The translations under genes and the position numbers were made by a program. Under the pieces are notes generated by a model that was not told the origin of the DNA, made no database searches, and saw only the letters and a program-made list of their open reading frames with translations. A stretch of DNA of 64,000 nucleotides from Dactylis glomerata (lineage: Eukaryota > Streptophyta > Magnoliopsida > Poales > Poaceae): the NCBI GenBank assembly GCA_007115705.1, contig QXEO01000341.1:1426001-1490000 (forward strand), read 5' to 3'. Of this stretch, positions 20,554 through 31,209 are shown piece by piece; position 1 is the stretch's first letter, and the number at the start of each line of letters is the position of its first letter.

Positions 20554-21825
20554 GAAGCATATTGATGTCTTGGTTATCAAGAGCATCAAGCTGAGTTTAT
20601 CCAACCATAGTAGTAGTACTATCACTCAATGTAGTTGCTTAGTCGCTAATAAAAGTTGAGGCTATCTCTGGAGGAACCCCATTTGAAAGGTGGTGACTTG
20701 AAATTGAAACTTGAAATGGGAGATTGCTCCTACATGATGGCTTTATGAAGAAAATAATCTTGACTAAGAACTATGCAATGTATTTCTCAAATTGACAACG
20801 AGTGATGTACTATGGGAGCCAATTATACCGTACAACCACATTACCCCTATATGGGAAGGGGCTTAATCCGTAGCTTGTCTATCTTAGTATGGGAGGTCTT
20901 GTATTAAATCTTCATGGGAGGACTCCATGGGCGGATACTTCTTGACCAAGTGGATTCCACTAACCCGGTCTCCGGGATGGGCATAACTAGAGGCGCCGGA
21001 GCGGGAGTTCCGTATCCCGGGCTCTAGGGAAGGATCCTATACTAGGATGAGCAAGCGAAAGACTTTGTTTGATTATCTGAAAGCCGCATACCTTTGTGTA
21101 TAGCGAACCGTGGATTTCTCCCGGCAGATGTATCGAATCTTGTGGGTAAAGTGTACCCCTCTGCAGAGGTTTGCAAACTATTCGAATAGCCGAGTCCTCG
21201 GTCATGGACGGTTGGCAATCTGTACTTGACTTTTGTCAAGACTAAAAAAATAACAAGGGTGACTTGGTGAATGACCTGATTTTGAATTGACATGACTTGA
21301 CCTTGATCTTGACACATTGAAGTTCCTCTTTAGAATGAACTTAGAGAACTAAACCTCTTTTCTACAAATGAGCATTCTTGGGAAATAAAACTAGCTTTTG
21401 CAAATCAACTTAGTGCTTAGTCCACTATACCCAACCTTGCATATCTACTTCATCTTTTCATTTACAAGATGGTTTGCGAGTGCATCCAATGTACTCATGG
21501 CTGTGTCCCTGGCTATCAACTTGGCCAGACTATGGGGAGGAATACCAGGAGGAAGGGTATGAAGAAGAGTACCAGAACTAAGCTCGTCTCCGTGAGTCGC
21601 CAATTGCCTGTAGGGAGAAGGCATGGGCCGAAGACGTTAATTCCGCTGCTATATTGTGTTGTAATATGACTTGGTCTATATGACCATTATATTTGAATCA
21701 TCGTATTGTAATGTCTATGGAACTGGTTACCCACTACGTTATGTATATCGCAACAATGATTCTGGGATTGCGGTGGAATACATAACGGGCACTTCGAATT
21801 TGTTATCAAATTTGAGGTCGTCACA

Positions 21826-21830
21826 ACCTT
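21826..21830. repeat. Target-site duplication of element 1, right copy (ACCTT)
   Basis: Perfect match to 12575-12579, between the right LTR end (TCACA) and the resumed LTR of element 2 (GTACACCTCGCG). Confidence 0.97.
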
Positions 21831-22080
21831 GTACACCTCGCGAGGTATCGCGTAGTAATACAAGAAGGCAGGAAGTAGGGGTTTTACCTCACCACGAGGG
21901 CCCTGAACCTGGGTAAAGCTCGGCGTCTCTCTCTGCAGTGGGTAGTGCGTTCGGCGACTCGAGGCTTCCACCACCGTGTTTCGTTGCGATCCTAGATCTC
22001 ACACGTTCAGCCCCCTGCGTTCGAATCTTTGGGTCCGTCACGTGGTACCCCGTGTTCTTGTGACACGAAATCCATCGACA
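21831..22080 (+). repeat. 3' LTR of element 2, right part
   Basis: Matches 3342-3590 of the 5' LTR with one extra C near 22052 and ends CCATCGACA at 22080. LINE A continues at once with AGGAT. Confidence 0.95.
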
Positions 22081-22085
22081 AGGAT
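22081..22085. repeat. Target-site duplication of element 2, right copy (AGGAT)
   Basis: Partner of AGAAT at 2676-2680, one mismatch. Confidence 0.75.
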
Positions 22086-22673
22086 TTTCAGCAGAAAGGC
22101 AAATGCCTTGTTAAATGGGAAAAGGTGTGTAGACCAAAAAAGGCAGGTGGCCTTGGTGTTCTTAATCTAAGGACACAAAACATTGCTCTCTTGATGAACT
22201 ACCTCTTCAAATTCATGAATAAGCAGGATATCCCTTGGGTGAACCTCATTTGGAGACTACACTATGCTAATGGCAGGATCCCTCAGAGTTCTAATGTTTG
22301 TGGTTCATTCTGGTGGAGAGACTGCCTTTCTCTGCTTGGAAAATTTCTCCAGATCTCCTCATGTAATGCTGGCCCTGGAAATACTGTTAGAATCTGGATG
22401 GATGCTTGGGAGGATACACCACTTAGAGAGCAATTTCCTCAGCTTTTCTCAATTGCTCTGAACAATGACATAACTCTTGAGAGATTCACCCATCATTGCA
22501 GTCAGAATGAGGTTGATAATATTTTCTATCTTCCACTGTCTTTGATTGCTGTCCAACAGTTTGAGGAGCTTTCTATGTTGGTGTTGAGCAGAGATACTGC
22601 CAGGTTTCTGACTCTTGGATTCTCAGTGATAGCAAAAAGATGTATTCTAGTAGGAAAGTCTACCAGGTCCTTG
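22086..22673 (+). pseudogene. LINE A ORF2, fragment 2 (RT connection region)
   Basis: Continues LINE A after element 2: GKCLVKWEKVCRPKKAGGLG, then ALLMNYLFKFMNKQDIPWVN and GSFWWRDCLSLL, the conserved post-RT region of plant LINEs that leads to the zf-RVT domain. The frame is open to VYQVLAP, where element 3 is inserted, and resumes at 29335. The apparent Met start at 22029 lies in the LTR of element 2 and is meaningless. Confidence 0.9.
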
Positions 22674-22678
22674 CTCCC
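22674..22678. repeat. Target-site duplication of element 3, left copy (CTCCC)
   Basis: CTCCC before TGATACGTCTC, repeated exactly at 29330-29334 after the right LTR. Confidence 0.95.
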
Positions 22679-24223
22679 TGATACGTCTCAAACGTATCTA
22701 TAATTTTTGATGCTCCATGATTGTTTTTACACCATTTGCCTTGTGTTTCGTTACACTTCGTGGCGTTTTTATGCGATTTCCGGAACTAACCTATTGACAA
22801 GATGCCACAGTGCCAGTTCCCTGTTTTCTGCTATTTTTGTGTTTCAGAAAAGCTACACAGGAAATATTCTCGGAATTGGACGAAACAAGTTTCAGAAGTC
22901 TTATTTTCCCCGGAAGCTTCCCGAAGACCGAAAGAGAGCCAGAGAGGGGCCAGAGGCCGCCCTCACACATAGGTGGCGCGGCCCAGGCCCTGGCCGTGCC
23001 ACCCTGGTGTGAGGAGCCCCTGGCTGCCCCCTGACGACGCCCCTTCGCCTATATAAAGCCTCGGGACGGAAAACCCTAAGGGAGTCGGCGAAATTTCCAG
23101 AATAGTTCCGCAGCGCCGCCGCCGTCGAAGCCAAATTTCGGGGGACAGAAGTCTCTGTTCCGGCACCCTGCCGGGATGGGGAAGTGCCCCCGGAGCCATC
23201 TCCATCGGTCTCCATCGCCGTCTCCGCCGTCTCCATCGACCTCACCGCCATCTCCATCAACCTTGCTGTCTCCTATGATGAGGAGGGAGTAGTTCATCCC
23301 TGGGGCTGAGGGCTCTACCGGTAGCTATGTGGTTCACCTCTCTCTGCCATGATGTGATCTTTATGTGATCGTGAGCTTTGTATCATGTTGAACAAGTAGA
23401 TGTTATTATTCAGATATTATGTGTACTCTAGTGATGTTATTAAAGTAATCTATTCCTCCTGCCATGGTGTAACGGTGACAGTGTGTACATCATGGTGGTA
23501 CTTGGTCTAGGATACGATTGTGATCTCTTATGGATTATGAGAATAATTATCGCTATGATAGTATTGAAGTGATATTTTCCTCCTTTCATGGTGTAATGTT
23601 GACAGTGTGTGCACCGTGTTAGTACTTGGTCTAAGTTGCAATAATATCTATCTTGAGTTGTGATCTGATTTGGATATCTCTATGAGTGGTGTTTGTCAAG
23701 TACTTGATGAACTTTAAGGGGTGCTTCTGTAGCCACTACGCAATGATTAGTGTTATTCAATAGGAGAGTAATTCAGAGTACCATAGTGAAGAGAAGTTAT
23801 TTATTTGTTCAATTATGTTATATTTGTTGGGAGTGTGTCCACTAGTGAAAGTATGATCCCTAGGCCTTGTTTCCAAGCATTGCACACCGTTTACTTCCTA
23901 TTTTGTTACATGTTTGCTCGCAGTGATATTTGCTTCAAAACACATTTGCTACTTATAATCATCCATACCACTTGTATTTCACTATCTATTCGCCGAACTA
24001 GTGCACCTATACATCTGACAAGTGTATTGGGTGTGTTGGGGACACAAGAGACTTTCTATATCGTAATTGCAGGGTTGTTTGAGAGGGATAGCTTTGACCT
24101 CTTCCTCCCTGAGTTCGATAAACCTTGGGTGATCCACTTAAGGGAAACTTGCTGCTGCTCTACAAACCTCTGCACTTGGAGGCCCAACACTGTCTACAAG
24201 AACAGAAGCGTGTGTAGACATCA
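22679..24223 (+). repeat. 5' LTR of element 3
   Basis: Starts TGATACGTCTCAAACG, ends GTGTAGACATCA. TATA box at 23050. Frames in it are duplicated in the other LTR and are not genes. Confidence 0.95.
23050..23058 (+). promoter_or_regulatory. TATA box, 5' LTR of element 3
   Basis: TATATAAAG after CCCCTTCGCC, about 370 bp into the LTR, followed by the GGGACGGAAAACCCTAAGGG start region. The partner is at 28158-28166. Confidence 0.75.
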
Positions 24224-24233
24224 AGCTCTTTTC

Positions 24234-24251
24234 TGGCGCCGTTGCCGGGGA
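24234..24251 (+). other. Primer-binding site of element 3
   Basis: TGGCGCCGTTGCCGGGGA, ten bases after the LTR end. This site form is very frequent in grass LTR elements with TGATACGTC ends. Confidence 0.8.
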
Positions 24252-24362
24252 GGTAAGGTAAAAGGTACTCGCATCCTCCTGTGTGAGTGCTCGAAGTTAT
24301 TTCCTTTAGATTCTGCAATTACATCTTTTTGTTTTTGTTTTTATTTTCACTAGTTAGGCTTA

Positions 24363-25187
24363 ATGGAAAATAAAGAGTTCTTTAGTCTTTTTCCTAAGTT
24401 TAGATATGAAGTGTTTGAAGAGAAAATTGAAAAACCTTTGGAGCTTAATTTGCATGCTAATAGTGATGTTAGTATGAATGCTTTGAACACCGTTATTGCT
24501 AATGCTATGGAAAAGTCTAAGCTTGGGGAAGCTGGTTTTGTTAAGCATGATATTTTTAGTTCCCCAGCTTTAGTGGAGAAAGTTTGTTCTGATAATATTT
24601 TATCTCCCATATGTCATGTTCCTTCTTATGATGATATGTTTGATGAATATGCTTTGCGACATAGTAGTTCTCTAGTTTATGATGGTTACAATGATGAGTA
24701 TAATATTTTCAGTTCACCTATTATTGAGGATAAAATTAGTTATGATTACAATATGCCTCCTATTTTTGATGATTATGGTGATGAGAATAATTATTCTGTT
24801 GAATCTGCTCCTATTACTATTGTTCCTGTGGTGAGTATTAATTCTTTTATGCATGTGGCTCATGATAGGGATGCTTTATGTGATAGTTATATTGTTAGTT
24901 CTATTCATGATGCTAGTAAAAGTTATTACGAGAGAGGGAAACATGGTTTGATGGATCTCAACAATATTAAGTTTCCCCTCTTTATGTTGCAAATCTTGAA
25001 GTGGCACTTGTTTTATCTATCCATGCTTGCTACTATGTGCCTCGTTGATTTATTTTCTTACAAGATTCCTATGCATAGGAAGTGGTTTAGATTTAAATGT
25101 CTTTTAGATCTGCTATTTGATGCTCTCTATTGCTTTAAGTTCCTATATGGCGCCTTTGCCTCAAGCTCTTATATGGCGCCCACATGA
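24363..25187 (+). CDS. Uncharacterised 274-aa ORF of element 3
   Basis: ATG at 24363, about 110 bases after the primer site, in the normal gag position. I do not recognise a family. Residues about 1-90 are charged and mixed. About 95-160 are rich in Asp, Glu, Tyr and Asn, with repeated patterns such as PSYDDMFDEY, YDGYNDEY and FDDYGDEN. The end (about 205-265) has two hydrophobic stretches (FYLSMLATMCLVDLF and LLFDALYCFKFLYGAF). No zinc knuckle, protease or RT motif is present. It may be a gag replacement in a non-autonomous family, or an ORF that extends by chance into non-coding sequence at its end. AT-rich codon use contrasts with the GC-rich gag of element 2. Confidence 0.55.
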   Translation: MENKEFFSLFPKFRYEVFEEKIEKPLELNLHANSDVSMNALNTVIANAMEKSKLGEAGFVKHDIFSSPALVEKVCSDNILSPICHVPSYDDMFDEYALRHSSSLVYDGYNDEYNIFSSPIIEDKISYDYNMPPIFDDYGDENNYSVESAPITIVPVVSINSFMHVAHDRDALCDSYIVSSIHDASKSYYERGKHGLMDLNNIKFPLFMLQILKWHLFYLSMLATMCLVDLFSYKIPMHRKWFRFKCLLDLLFDALYCFKFLYGAFASSSYMAPT

Positions 25188-27771
25188 GCATCTTTGCAAA
25201 TTACTGCGCCTAGCTCAAAGGCTTTAAAGAAAAGCACTCTTGGGAGATAACCCATTGTTTATTTTTCAGTACTTTTTCTTTTATTTGAGTCTTGGAAGTT
25301 ATTACTACTGTAATGACCTCTCCTTATCCTGTTTATTTCATTGTTGTGCCAAGATAAGCCTCTAATTCGAGGGAGGTAAAGATTTGGGGATGTTGCTGTC
25401 CTGAAACAGTTTTCGGTGCTGCACCGTAAAAATTCGTGAAAATTCTCTGTGTATCTTTTGGACCAGCCATTTCTTGAGCATATTTCCCAGGTTATATCCA
25501 AACTTTCATTAGTTGAATACTTTTTGATTTGAGCAACATAAAACCCCTCAAAAATTCGACCTTTATCAGCTGTTCTGTTTTGCCAGATTTCTGCCAATAT
25601 TTGTATTTGCCGCTTTATCGCTTTCTTTTTGAGTTCTTTTGATCACGGAAATTTTGGGGAAGTTGCTACAGTAGTATATGCTTTATATGTGGTGGTTTTA
25701 GGTTGAAACCTGAAGCAAAAAGGGTTGATTCATTATTATGCTTACACTAATGTTGCTAATAGATTTGTGTTTAGTTTTGTATGAAGGAAGTTTTCAAGTG
25801 TAGGGATCGGAGAATGATGAGATGAGTTGAAGAATGGACAAAATCTCAAGATTGGGGATGCCCATGCATCACCCCAAGAAATATCCAAGAAGTACAAGCG
25901 TCAAAGCTTGGGGATGCCCCCGAGGCACCCGCTTCTTTATCGGCAAAAATCAGGTCACCTTTCAAGACACTATATTTTTTATTGCTTCATGCACTATGCG
26001 TTTTTCTTGGAGCGTCAGTTGTTTTAGTTTTCATTATTAGTTTTGTTTTGTTTTCTGCAATAAATGGTTAGATCACATCATGTTTCTTTTGGAGGAGATG
26101 AACTCGCTTTTCATTTGCCAAGAACACTCTAGTTTTCACTCTTATCATTCAATGAGTGTTCTCTTTTTCTGCTACTGCGTTTAGCTTGTGATTTTCGCCT
26201 TGATTTGTGTTCAGATCTTGTTATATCTTTTCATCAAGGTGTATTTTTGCCTCTGATCTTTATTGGTTTTCATCAAAAGAGGTGTTTATAAAAATCTTTG
26301 AATGGTGTTGGAAAAGAGAAAAAGCTTTATGCAAAAAAGTGGTACAAGAAGGAGCTTGTGTAGACTGCGGCCTAGGCTTTTGCATGTCGTGCTTGATGTC
26401 TTTTTGATAGTATGCTTAGTGGTTTTGCTGTAGCATGACTTGTCTCAAATAACTAAGATTGCTTAATGAGCCTTTGAAAGAATCATGCGTTGCTTTTATC
26501 GTTTGGAGGCATTATTTTGGTTTTCTCCTTGATGCTTTATTTGGGTTGACTTGGCGCATGCTCACACATGTTAGACTCATACAAAGTCGCCAATAGCCTC
26601 TATGATCATTTAGTTTTTGACTTTTGATGCCATCTTATGCTTCTTTTAATGTTGCTTTATCGCTTTGCATGATTATGGCCGTTATTGCTCTCTTAGTTGG
26701 TCGCTCCCAGTCTTTTGCTAGCCCTCGCCTTGTACTGAGTATGAGCTCTACTCGTGCATCCAACTCCTAAAAACCAAGTTTGCCATCGTGTCCACTATAA
26801 ACTCCTATGCATGGTATTTGCAAGCCATTCCAAGTAAATTTTCATGTGCTACCTTTAAAAAAAAACCTTCAAAACACTTCTCGTTTTGTGACACTGTTTT
26901 CAGCTCATGAGGACGTAGTGGTCGGATTTGCTATCTTCCATATTGCTTATTCCAAAAAGAAAAAGAAAAAGAGAAAAAAGAAAGAAGAAAAAAGGCACTC
27001 CTCCATGGAATGTGAATGTTGGTGGGTACCCAATGGAATCGGTTAGCCATGGTTTGAGAAAGGAAAAAAAGGTGGGGAGGAGTGCCAAGCTTTACAAAAG
27101 AGCACAAAAAGTGCCAATCTCTCTCTCAAAAACTTGCTTCATTTTTGTATGGAAGATAGTAAGAACCCCATTGCCAGTCATTGACAAAGACAACCACCTC
27201 TCAAAACCAATTTTTATCTCTCTGTTTTACAAATGAAAAGCTCTAGCACATGTTTAATCACTGCTTCCCTCTGCGAAGGGCCTTTCTTTTACTTTTATGT
27301 TGAGTCACCACCTTCTATCTTTATGCACCATTAAGAGAGCATAGTTGTCATTCTTAGTATAATGTGCATTGTCCCAAAGTTTTCATTGATTGATTCATGA
27401 TCATGGTTTCACTTGTTCTTAAATTATTTGTATCTAGTCGCCCTCTTAAACTTGAAGGTGTCCTATGCATTTATGTTTTGCTCTCTTTGAAGGACAAGCT
27501 GAAAACCATTTGTATGTTTTTCCTTATGATTTGAACACACGTTTGACTTTCATTGTTTCATTTTCATGATCTTTTGTTTGTGTTCATTTTCATGTTTACA
27601 ATATGGTTGCTAAGTTTCTATTATCAAGATTATGTCTTTCATGCCCATGTTTTAAGTTCTTTGATCTCAGCACTCAATGCTTTACCTTTATGATCAAGAT
27701 TGTGTAGGTGCATGTCACCTCAAAAATTATTTCTTTTGTTATCACTTACCTACTCGAGGACGAGCAGGAGT
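25188..27771 (+). other. Non-coding interior of element 3
   Basis: About 2.6 kb with only short frames and no protein signature. A purine-rich stretch of AAAAAG-type units is at 26952-26995, followed by GGCACTCCTCCATGG. The block 26800-27250 is clearly similar to 31790-32300 in element F. Long non-coding interiors are typical of non-autonomous LTR elements. Confidence 0.75.
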
Positions 27772-27786
27772 TAAGCTTGGGGATGC
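27772..27786 (+). other. Polypurine tract region of element 3
   Basis: TAAGCTTGGGGATGC directly before the 3' LTR at 27787. Element F has the equivalent TAAGCTTGGGAGGGT at 32848-32862. Confidence 0.7.
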
Positions 27787-29329
27787 TGATACGTCTCAAA
27801 CGTATCTATAATTTTTGATGCTCCATGATTGTTTTTACACCATTTGCCTTGTGTTTCGTTACACTTCGTGGCATTTTTATGCGATTTCCGGAACTAACCT
27901 ATTGACAAGATGCCACAGTGCCAGTTCCCTGTTTTCTGCTATTTTTGTGTTTCAGAAAAGCTACACAGGAAATATTCTCGGAATTGGACGAAACAAGTTT
28001 CAGAAGTCTTATTTTTCCCGAAAGCTTCCCGAAGACCGAAAGAGAGCCGGAGAGGGGCCAGAGGCCGCCCTCACACATAGGTGGCGCGGCCCAGACCCTG
28101 GCCGCGCCACCCTGGTGTGAGGAGCCCCTGGCTGCCCCTTGACGATGCCCCTTCGCCTATATAAAGCCTCGGGACGGAAAACCCTAAGGGAGTCGGCGAA
28201 ATTACCAGAACAGTTCCACAGCGCCGCCGCCGTTGAAGCCAAATTTCAGGGGACAAAAGTCTCTGTTCCGGCACCCTGCTGGGACGGGGAAGTGCCCCCG
28301 AAGCCATCTCCATCGGTCTCCATCACCGTCTCCGCCGTCTCCATCGACCTCACCGCCATCCCCATCAACCTTGCTGTCTCCTATGATGAGGAGGGAGTAG
28401 TTCATCCCCGGGGCTGAGGGCTCTACCGGTAGTTATGTGGTACACCTCTCTCCCATGATGTGATCTTTATGTGATCGTGAGCTTTGTATCATGTTGAACA
28501 AGTAGATGTTATTATTCAGATATTATGTGTACTCTAGTGATGTTATTAAAGTAATCTATTCCTCCTTCCATGGTGTAACGGTGACAGTGCATGCATCATG
28601 GTGGTACTTGGTCTAGGCTACAATTGTGATCTCTTATGGATTATGAGAATAATTATCGCTATGATAGTATTGAAGTGATCTTTTCCTCCTTTCATGGTGT
28701 AATGTTGACAGTGTGTGCACCGTGTTAGTACTTGGTCTAAGTTGCAATAATATCTATCTTGAGTTGTGATCTGATTTGGATATCTCTATGAGTGGTGTTT
28801 GTCAAGTACTTGATGAACTTTAAGGGGTGCTTCTGTAGCCACTACGCAATGATTAGTGTTATTCAATACGAGAGTAATTCAAAGTACCATAGTGAAGAGA
28901 AGTTATTTATTTGTACAATTATGTTATATTTGTTGGGAGTGTGTCCACTAGTGAAAGTATGATCCCTAGGCCTTGTTTCCAAGCATTGCACACCGTTTAC
29001 TTCCTGTTTTGTTACAGGTTTGCTCGCAGCGATATTTACTTCAAAACACATTTGCTACTTATAATCATCCATACCACTTGTATTTCACTATCTCTTCGCC
29101 AAACTAGTGCACCTATACATCTGACAAGTGTATTGGGTGTGTTGGGGACACAAGAGACTTTCTGTATCGTAATTGCAGGGTTGTTTGAGAGGGATAGCTT
29201 TAACCTCTTCCTCCCTGAGTTCGATAAACCTTGGGTGATCCACTTAAGGGAAACTTGCTGCTGCTCTACAAACCTCTGCACTTGGAGGCCCAACACTGTC
29301 TACAAGAACAGAAGCGTGTGTAGACATCA
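27787..29329 (+). repeat. 3' LTR of element 3
   Basis: Pairs with 22679-24223 at about 97 percent identity, including the TATA box at 28158. Ends GTAGACATCA before the CTCCC duplication. The 5' LTR has two extra bases near 23345. Confidence 0.95.
28158..28166 (+). promoter_or_regulatory. TATA box, 3' LTR of element 3
   Basis: TATATAAAG, the counterpart of 23050. Confidence 0.7.
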
Positions 29330-29334
29330 CTCCC
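29330..29334. repeat. Target-site duplication of element 3, right copy (CTCCC)
   Basis: Exact partner of 22674-22678. Removing it keeps the LINE A frame open (VLAP then SEPAPK). Confidence 0.95.
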
Positions 29335-29919
29335 TCTGAACCTGCTCCAAAGCCCATGCTCTTGATATGGAAGTCCTGTGCTCTCCCCAAAATCAAAATC
29401 TTCTTCTGGTTACTCCTCCAAGATAGACTGAATACCAGAGAACTGCTATCTAGGAAGAATTTTCAGATTCCCTCCTTGTTATGTGCACTTTGTGAGGATG
29501 CAAACAATGAGGATTTCATTCATCTTTTTTTTGCATGTGACTTTAGTCAGCGTTTCTGGTGGAATCTGAATATTGAATGGAATACTGAGCTGCCTATTAT
29601 GGACCTTCTCATGGATGGGAAGAGAAGACATGATATCTCTTGCTTCAAGGAAATTCTGTTGACTGGTTGCTGGACACTATGGAACCAAAGGAACAGAGTC
29701 ATTTTTGATGGAGAGCAATGTGCTATGCAATACTCACTTCATTTCTTTAAAGACTTGTTTTCTCTCATTAGACATAGAGCCAAACCTAGCTTAAAGGAGG
29801 GAATGTCTCAATGGCTTGACACCTTATGAACACCAACTCTGTATCCTGTACATATTTTTAATTAATTGAAAATTTGGCATAGTAGGGATTTTCCCTACTG
29901 TTTTTGTGTCAAAAAAAAG
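29335..29919 (+). pseudogene. LINE A ORF2, fragment 3 (zf-RVT domain, 3' UTR and poly(A))
   Basis: Frame: SEPAPKPMLLIWKSCALPKI, FFWLLLQDRLNTRELL, then the zinc-binding zf-RVT pattern CALCEDANNEDFIHLFFAC and the Trp-rich end ILLTGCWTLWNQRNRVIF. It stops at TGA 29827-29829. A 3' UTR of about 80 bases ends in a poly(A) of eight (29912-29919), which marks the true 3' end of LINE A. LINE B follows on the opposite strand, so LINE A inserted into LINE B. Confidence 0.92.
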
Positions 29920-31092
29920 CATAAGAAAAATGTCTTGGGAATCTGCTTCTCATAGGCTTGGAATCACCAGCAAGCACCTAGTTATCAGACCAGAACAGGA
30001 AAGTATCTCCTTTACCATGCTTTACAGCCGTCACCCCTCTGAAGTTATCAACCAGCCGAACCACATCACGCCACCAAAACGATCCACAGAGCTTCTCAGC
30101 GTGAGGAATTTTATCTGAGTAATGAGCTTCCCAAATCAAATTGACCCAAGGAATATCTCTACGATTATAAAACTTATCCAGAAACTTCAGAAGAAGAGCC
30201 GCATTCTACTTTTGGAAATTTATCACTCCAAGACCACCACACTACTTCGGATGACAAATCATGTCCCAAGCTGCTAGAGAGGGCTTATGATCATCAAGTT
30301 TATCTCTCCATAAACACTGCCTCAGAATCCTATCCAATTGAGATGTAAAACCCTCTTGAAGCTTGAGAGAGCAAAGGAAATGAAGAGGCATGGAGGCAAG
30401 GGTTGAGTTGATGAGCTGCAATCTAGCACCTTGAGAGAGGAAACTTGAGCTACAAGCCAGCCGTCTCTCAAGTCTACAAGCAAGTGGCATAAGATCAACA
30501 ATCCGAGGTTTAGTAGTGCCAAGTGGTAGACCAAGATAAGTGAAGGGCATAACAACAATTTGGCATCCAAAATCAGCAGCAAGCTGGGAAGCTAAATCAT
30601 CAGGAACGTTGATTGGAACCATATTTGATTTGCCATAGTTTATCTGAAGACCAGTGGAACAAGAAAACTTGTTGAGCACATCTTTTAAAGCCTCAAGCTG
30701 GGCCTTGTCTGCAGGCATGATAAGAAGAGTATCATCCGCATACTGAACAATGGGGAAATCTGGATCATGAGTATCAATTGGCCTAGAAATTAAGCCCTGA
30801 TGGATCAAATCATTAACTGCAGTTTGAAGAAGATCATATCCAAATAGATAATATAGGGGAGACAAAGGATCTCCTTGACGAACTCCTCTTTTACAATGGA
30901 ATTGCTTGCCAGGAATACCATTCAAGAGGATTGAAGAAGTGCCTGAAGATAAAATGGAATCAGCCCATTCCAACCACTTTTTAGGAAAACCTTTATATTT
31001 TATAACCTCCAAGAGAGCTTCATGTTCTACTGTATCAAAAGCCTTGGCAAAATCTAGCTTCAAAATAACAATAGGTTTTTTGGAGACCAAGT
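29920..31092 (-). pseudogene. LINE B ORF2 fragment (RT to connection region)
   Basis: On the minus strand the frame begins near 31090 (SKKPIVILKLDFAKAFDTVE), with LLNGIPGKQFHCKRGVRQGD, QYADDTLLIMPAD (YADD at about 30740) and MPFTYLGLPLGTTKP. A stop at 30242 lies just before the GGLGVINF motif; two more stops follow (near 30210 and 29976) before RFPRHFSYA at 29920. It resembles LINE C more than LINE A. The zf-RVT end is missing because LINE A cut it off; the rest may be beyond the left edge. The first Met of the open frame (31204) lies in element F, not in the LINE. Confidence 0.87.
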
Positions 31093-31209
31093 CATCCTTT
31101 CGTGATGGGGAACCTCTGCCTTGGAAGTCTGATGATGATAAAGCACCACCACCACTGAAGGAGTAACTCGTCATTGGTTTTGGCATCCTCTTGGCTTGTT
31201 CCAAGCTTG

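Larger units (their letters stand above)
12580..21825 (+). mobile_element. Element 1: young, internally deleted chromovirus (Tekay/Del-like)
   Basis: 9,246 bp with two 3,625-bp LTRs, a perfect 5-bp duplication, a tRNA-iMet primer site, a pol remnant and a G-rich polypurine tract. The internal region is only 1,996 bp: gag, protease, RT and the start of RNase H are missing, the join being near 16322. The C-terminal chromodomain, long LTRs and TGGTATCAGAGC site place it with Tekay/Del chromoviruses. I found five differences between the LTRs, so it is by far the youngest datable insertion here. A copy without gag or RT must have been moved by a relative's proteins, unless the deletion followed insertion. 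Confidence 0.95.
18201..21825 (+). repeat. 3' LTR of element 1 (3,625 bp)
   Basis: Near-perfect copy of 12580-16204. Starts TGTAACAACC right after the polypurine tract and ends GGTCGTCACA before the ACCTT duplication at 21826-21830. Duplicated frames inside it are not genes. Confidence 0.97.
2681..22080 (+). mobile_element. Element 2: Tat-lineage Ty3/gypsy retrotransposon with antisense ORF
   Basis: A full-length element with two LTRs (2681-3590 and 11919-12579 plus 21831-22080), a TGGCGC-type primer-binding site, a gag-pol reading frame (3645-9593), an antisense ORF unit (10756-11620) and a polypurine tract. Without the nested element 1 it is about 10.1 kb. The second, archaeal-type RNase H after the normal RT/RNase H, and the extra ORF between pol and the 3' LTR, are hallmarks of the Tat lineage. 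Its LTRs differ at about 32 of 910 positions by eye, so the insertion is old enough for several stops to accumulate. It is inserted in LINE A. Element 4 (42311-58452, minus strand) is a second member of the same family. Confidence 0.93.
22679..29329 (+). mobile_element. Element 3: non-autonomous LTR retrotransposon
   Basis: 6,651 bp with LTRs of 1,545 and 1,543 bp, a TGGCGCCGTTGCCGGGGA primer site, one 274-codon frame of unknown function, about 2.6 kb of non-coding sequence and a polypurine tract. No RT, RNase H, protease or integrase motif is visible in the 3.56 kb interior, so it should depend on another element. About 40 LTR differences by eye (2.6 percent). Inserted in LINE A. Its ends and the AAGCTTGGGGATGC tract match a common class of grass LTR elements; I do not assign a family name. 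Confidence 0.93.

Noticed and set aside
22679..29329. Possible segmental duplication (two 1.54-kb direct repeats 5.1 kb apart)
   Set aside because: The repeats have TG...CA ends, a primer site and polypurine tract between them, and a CTCCC duplication outside: they are LTRs.
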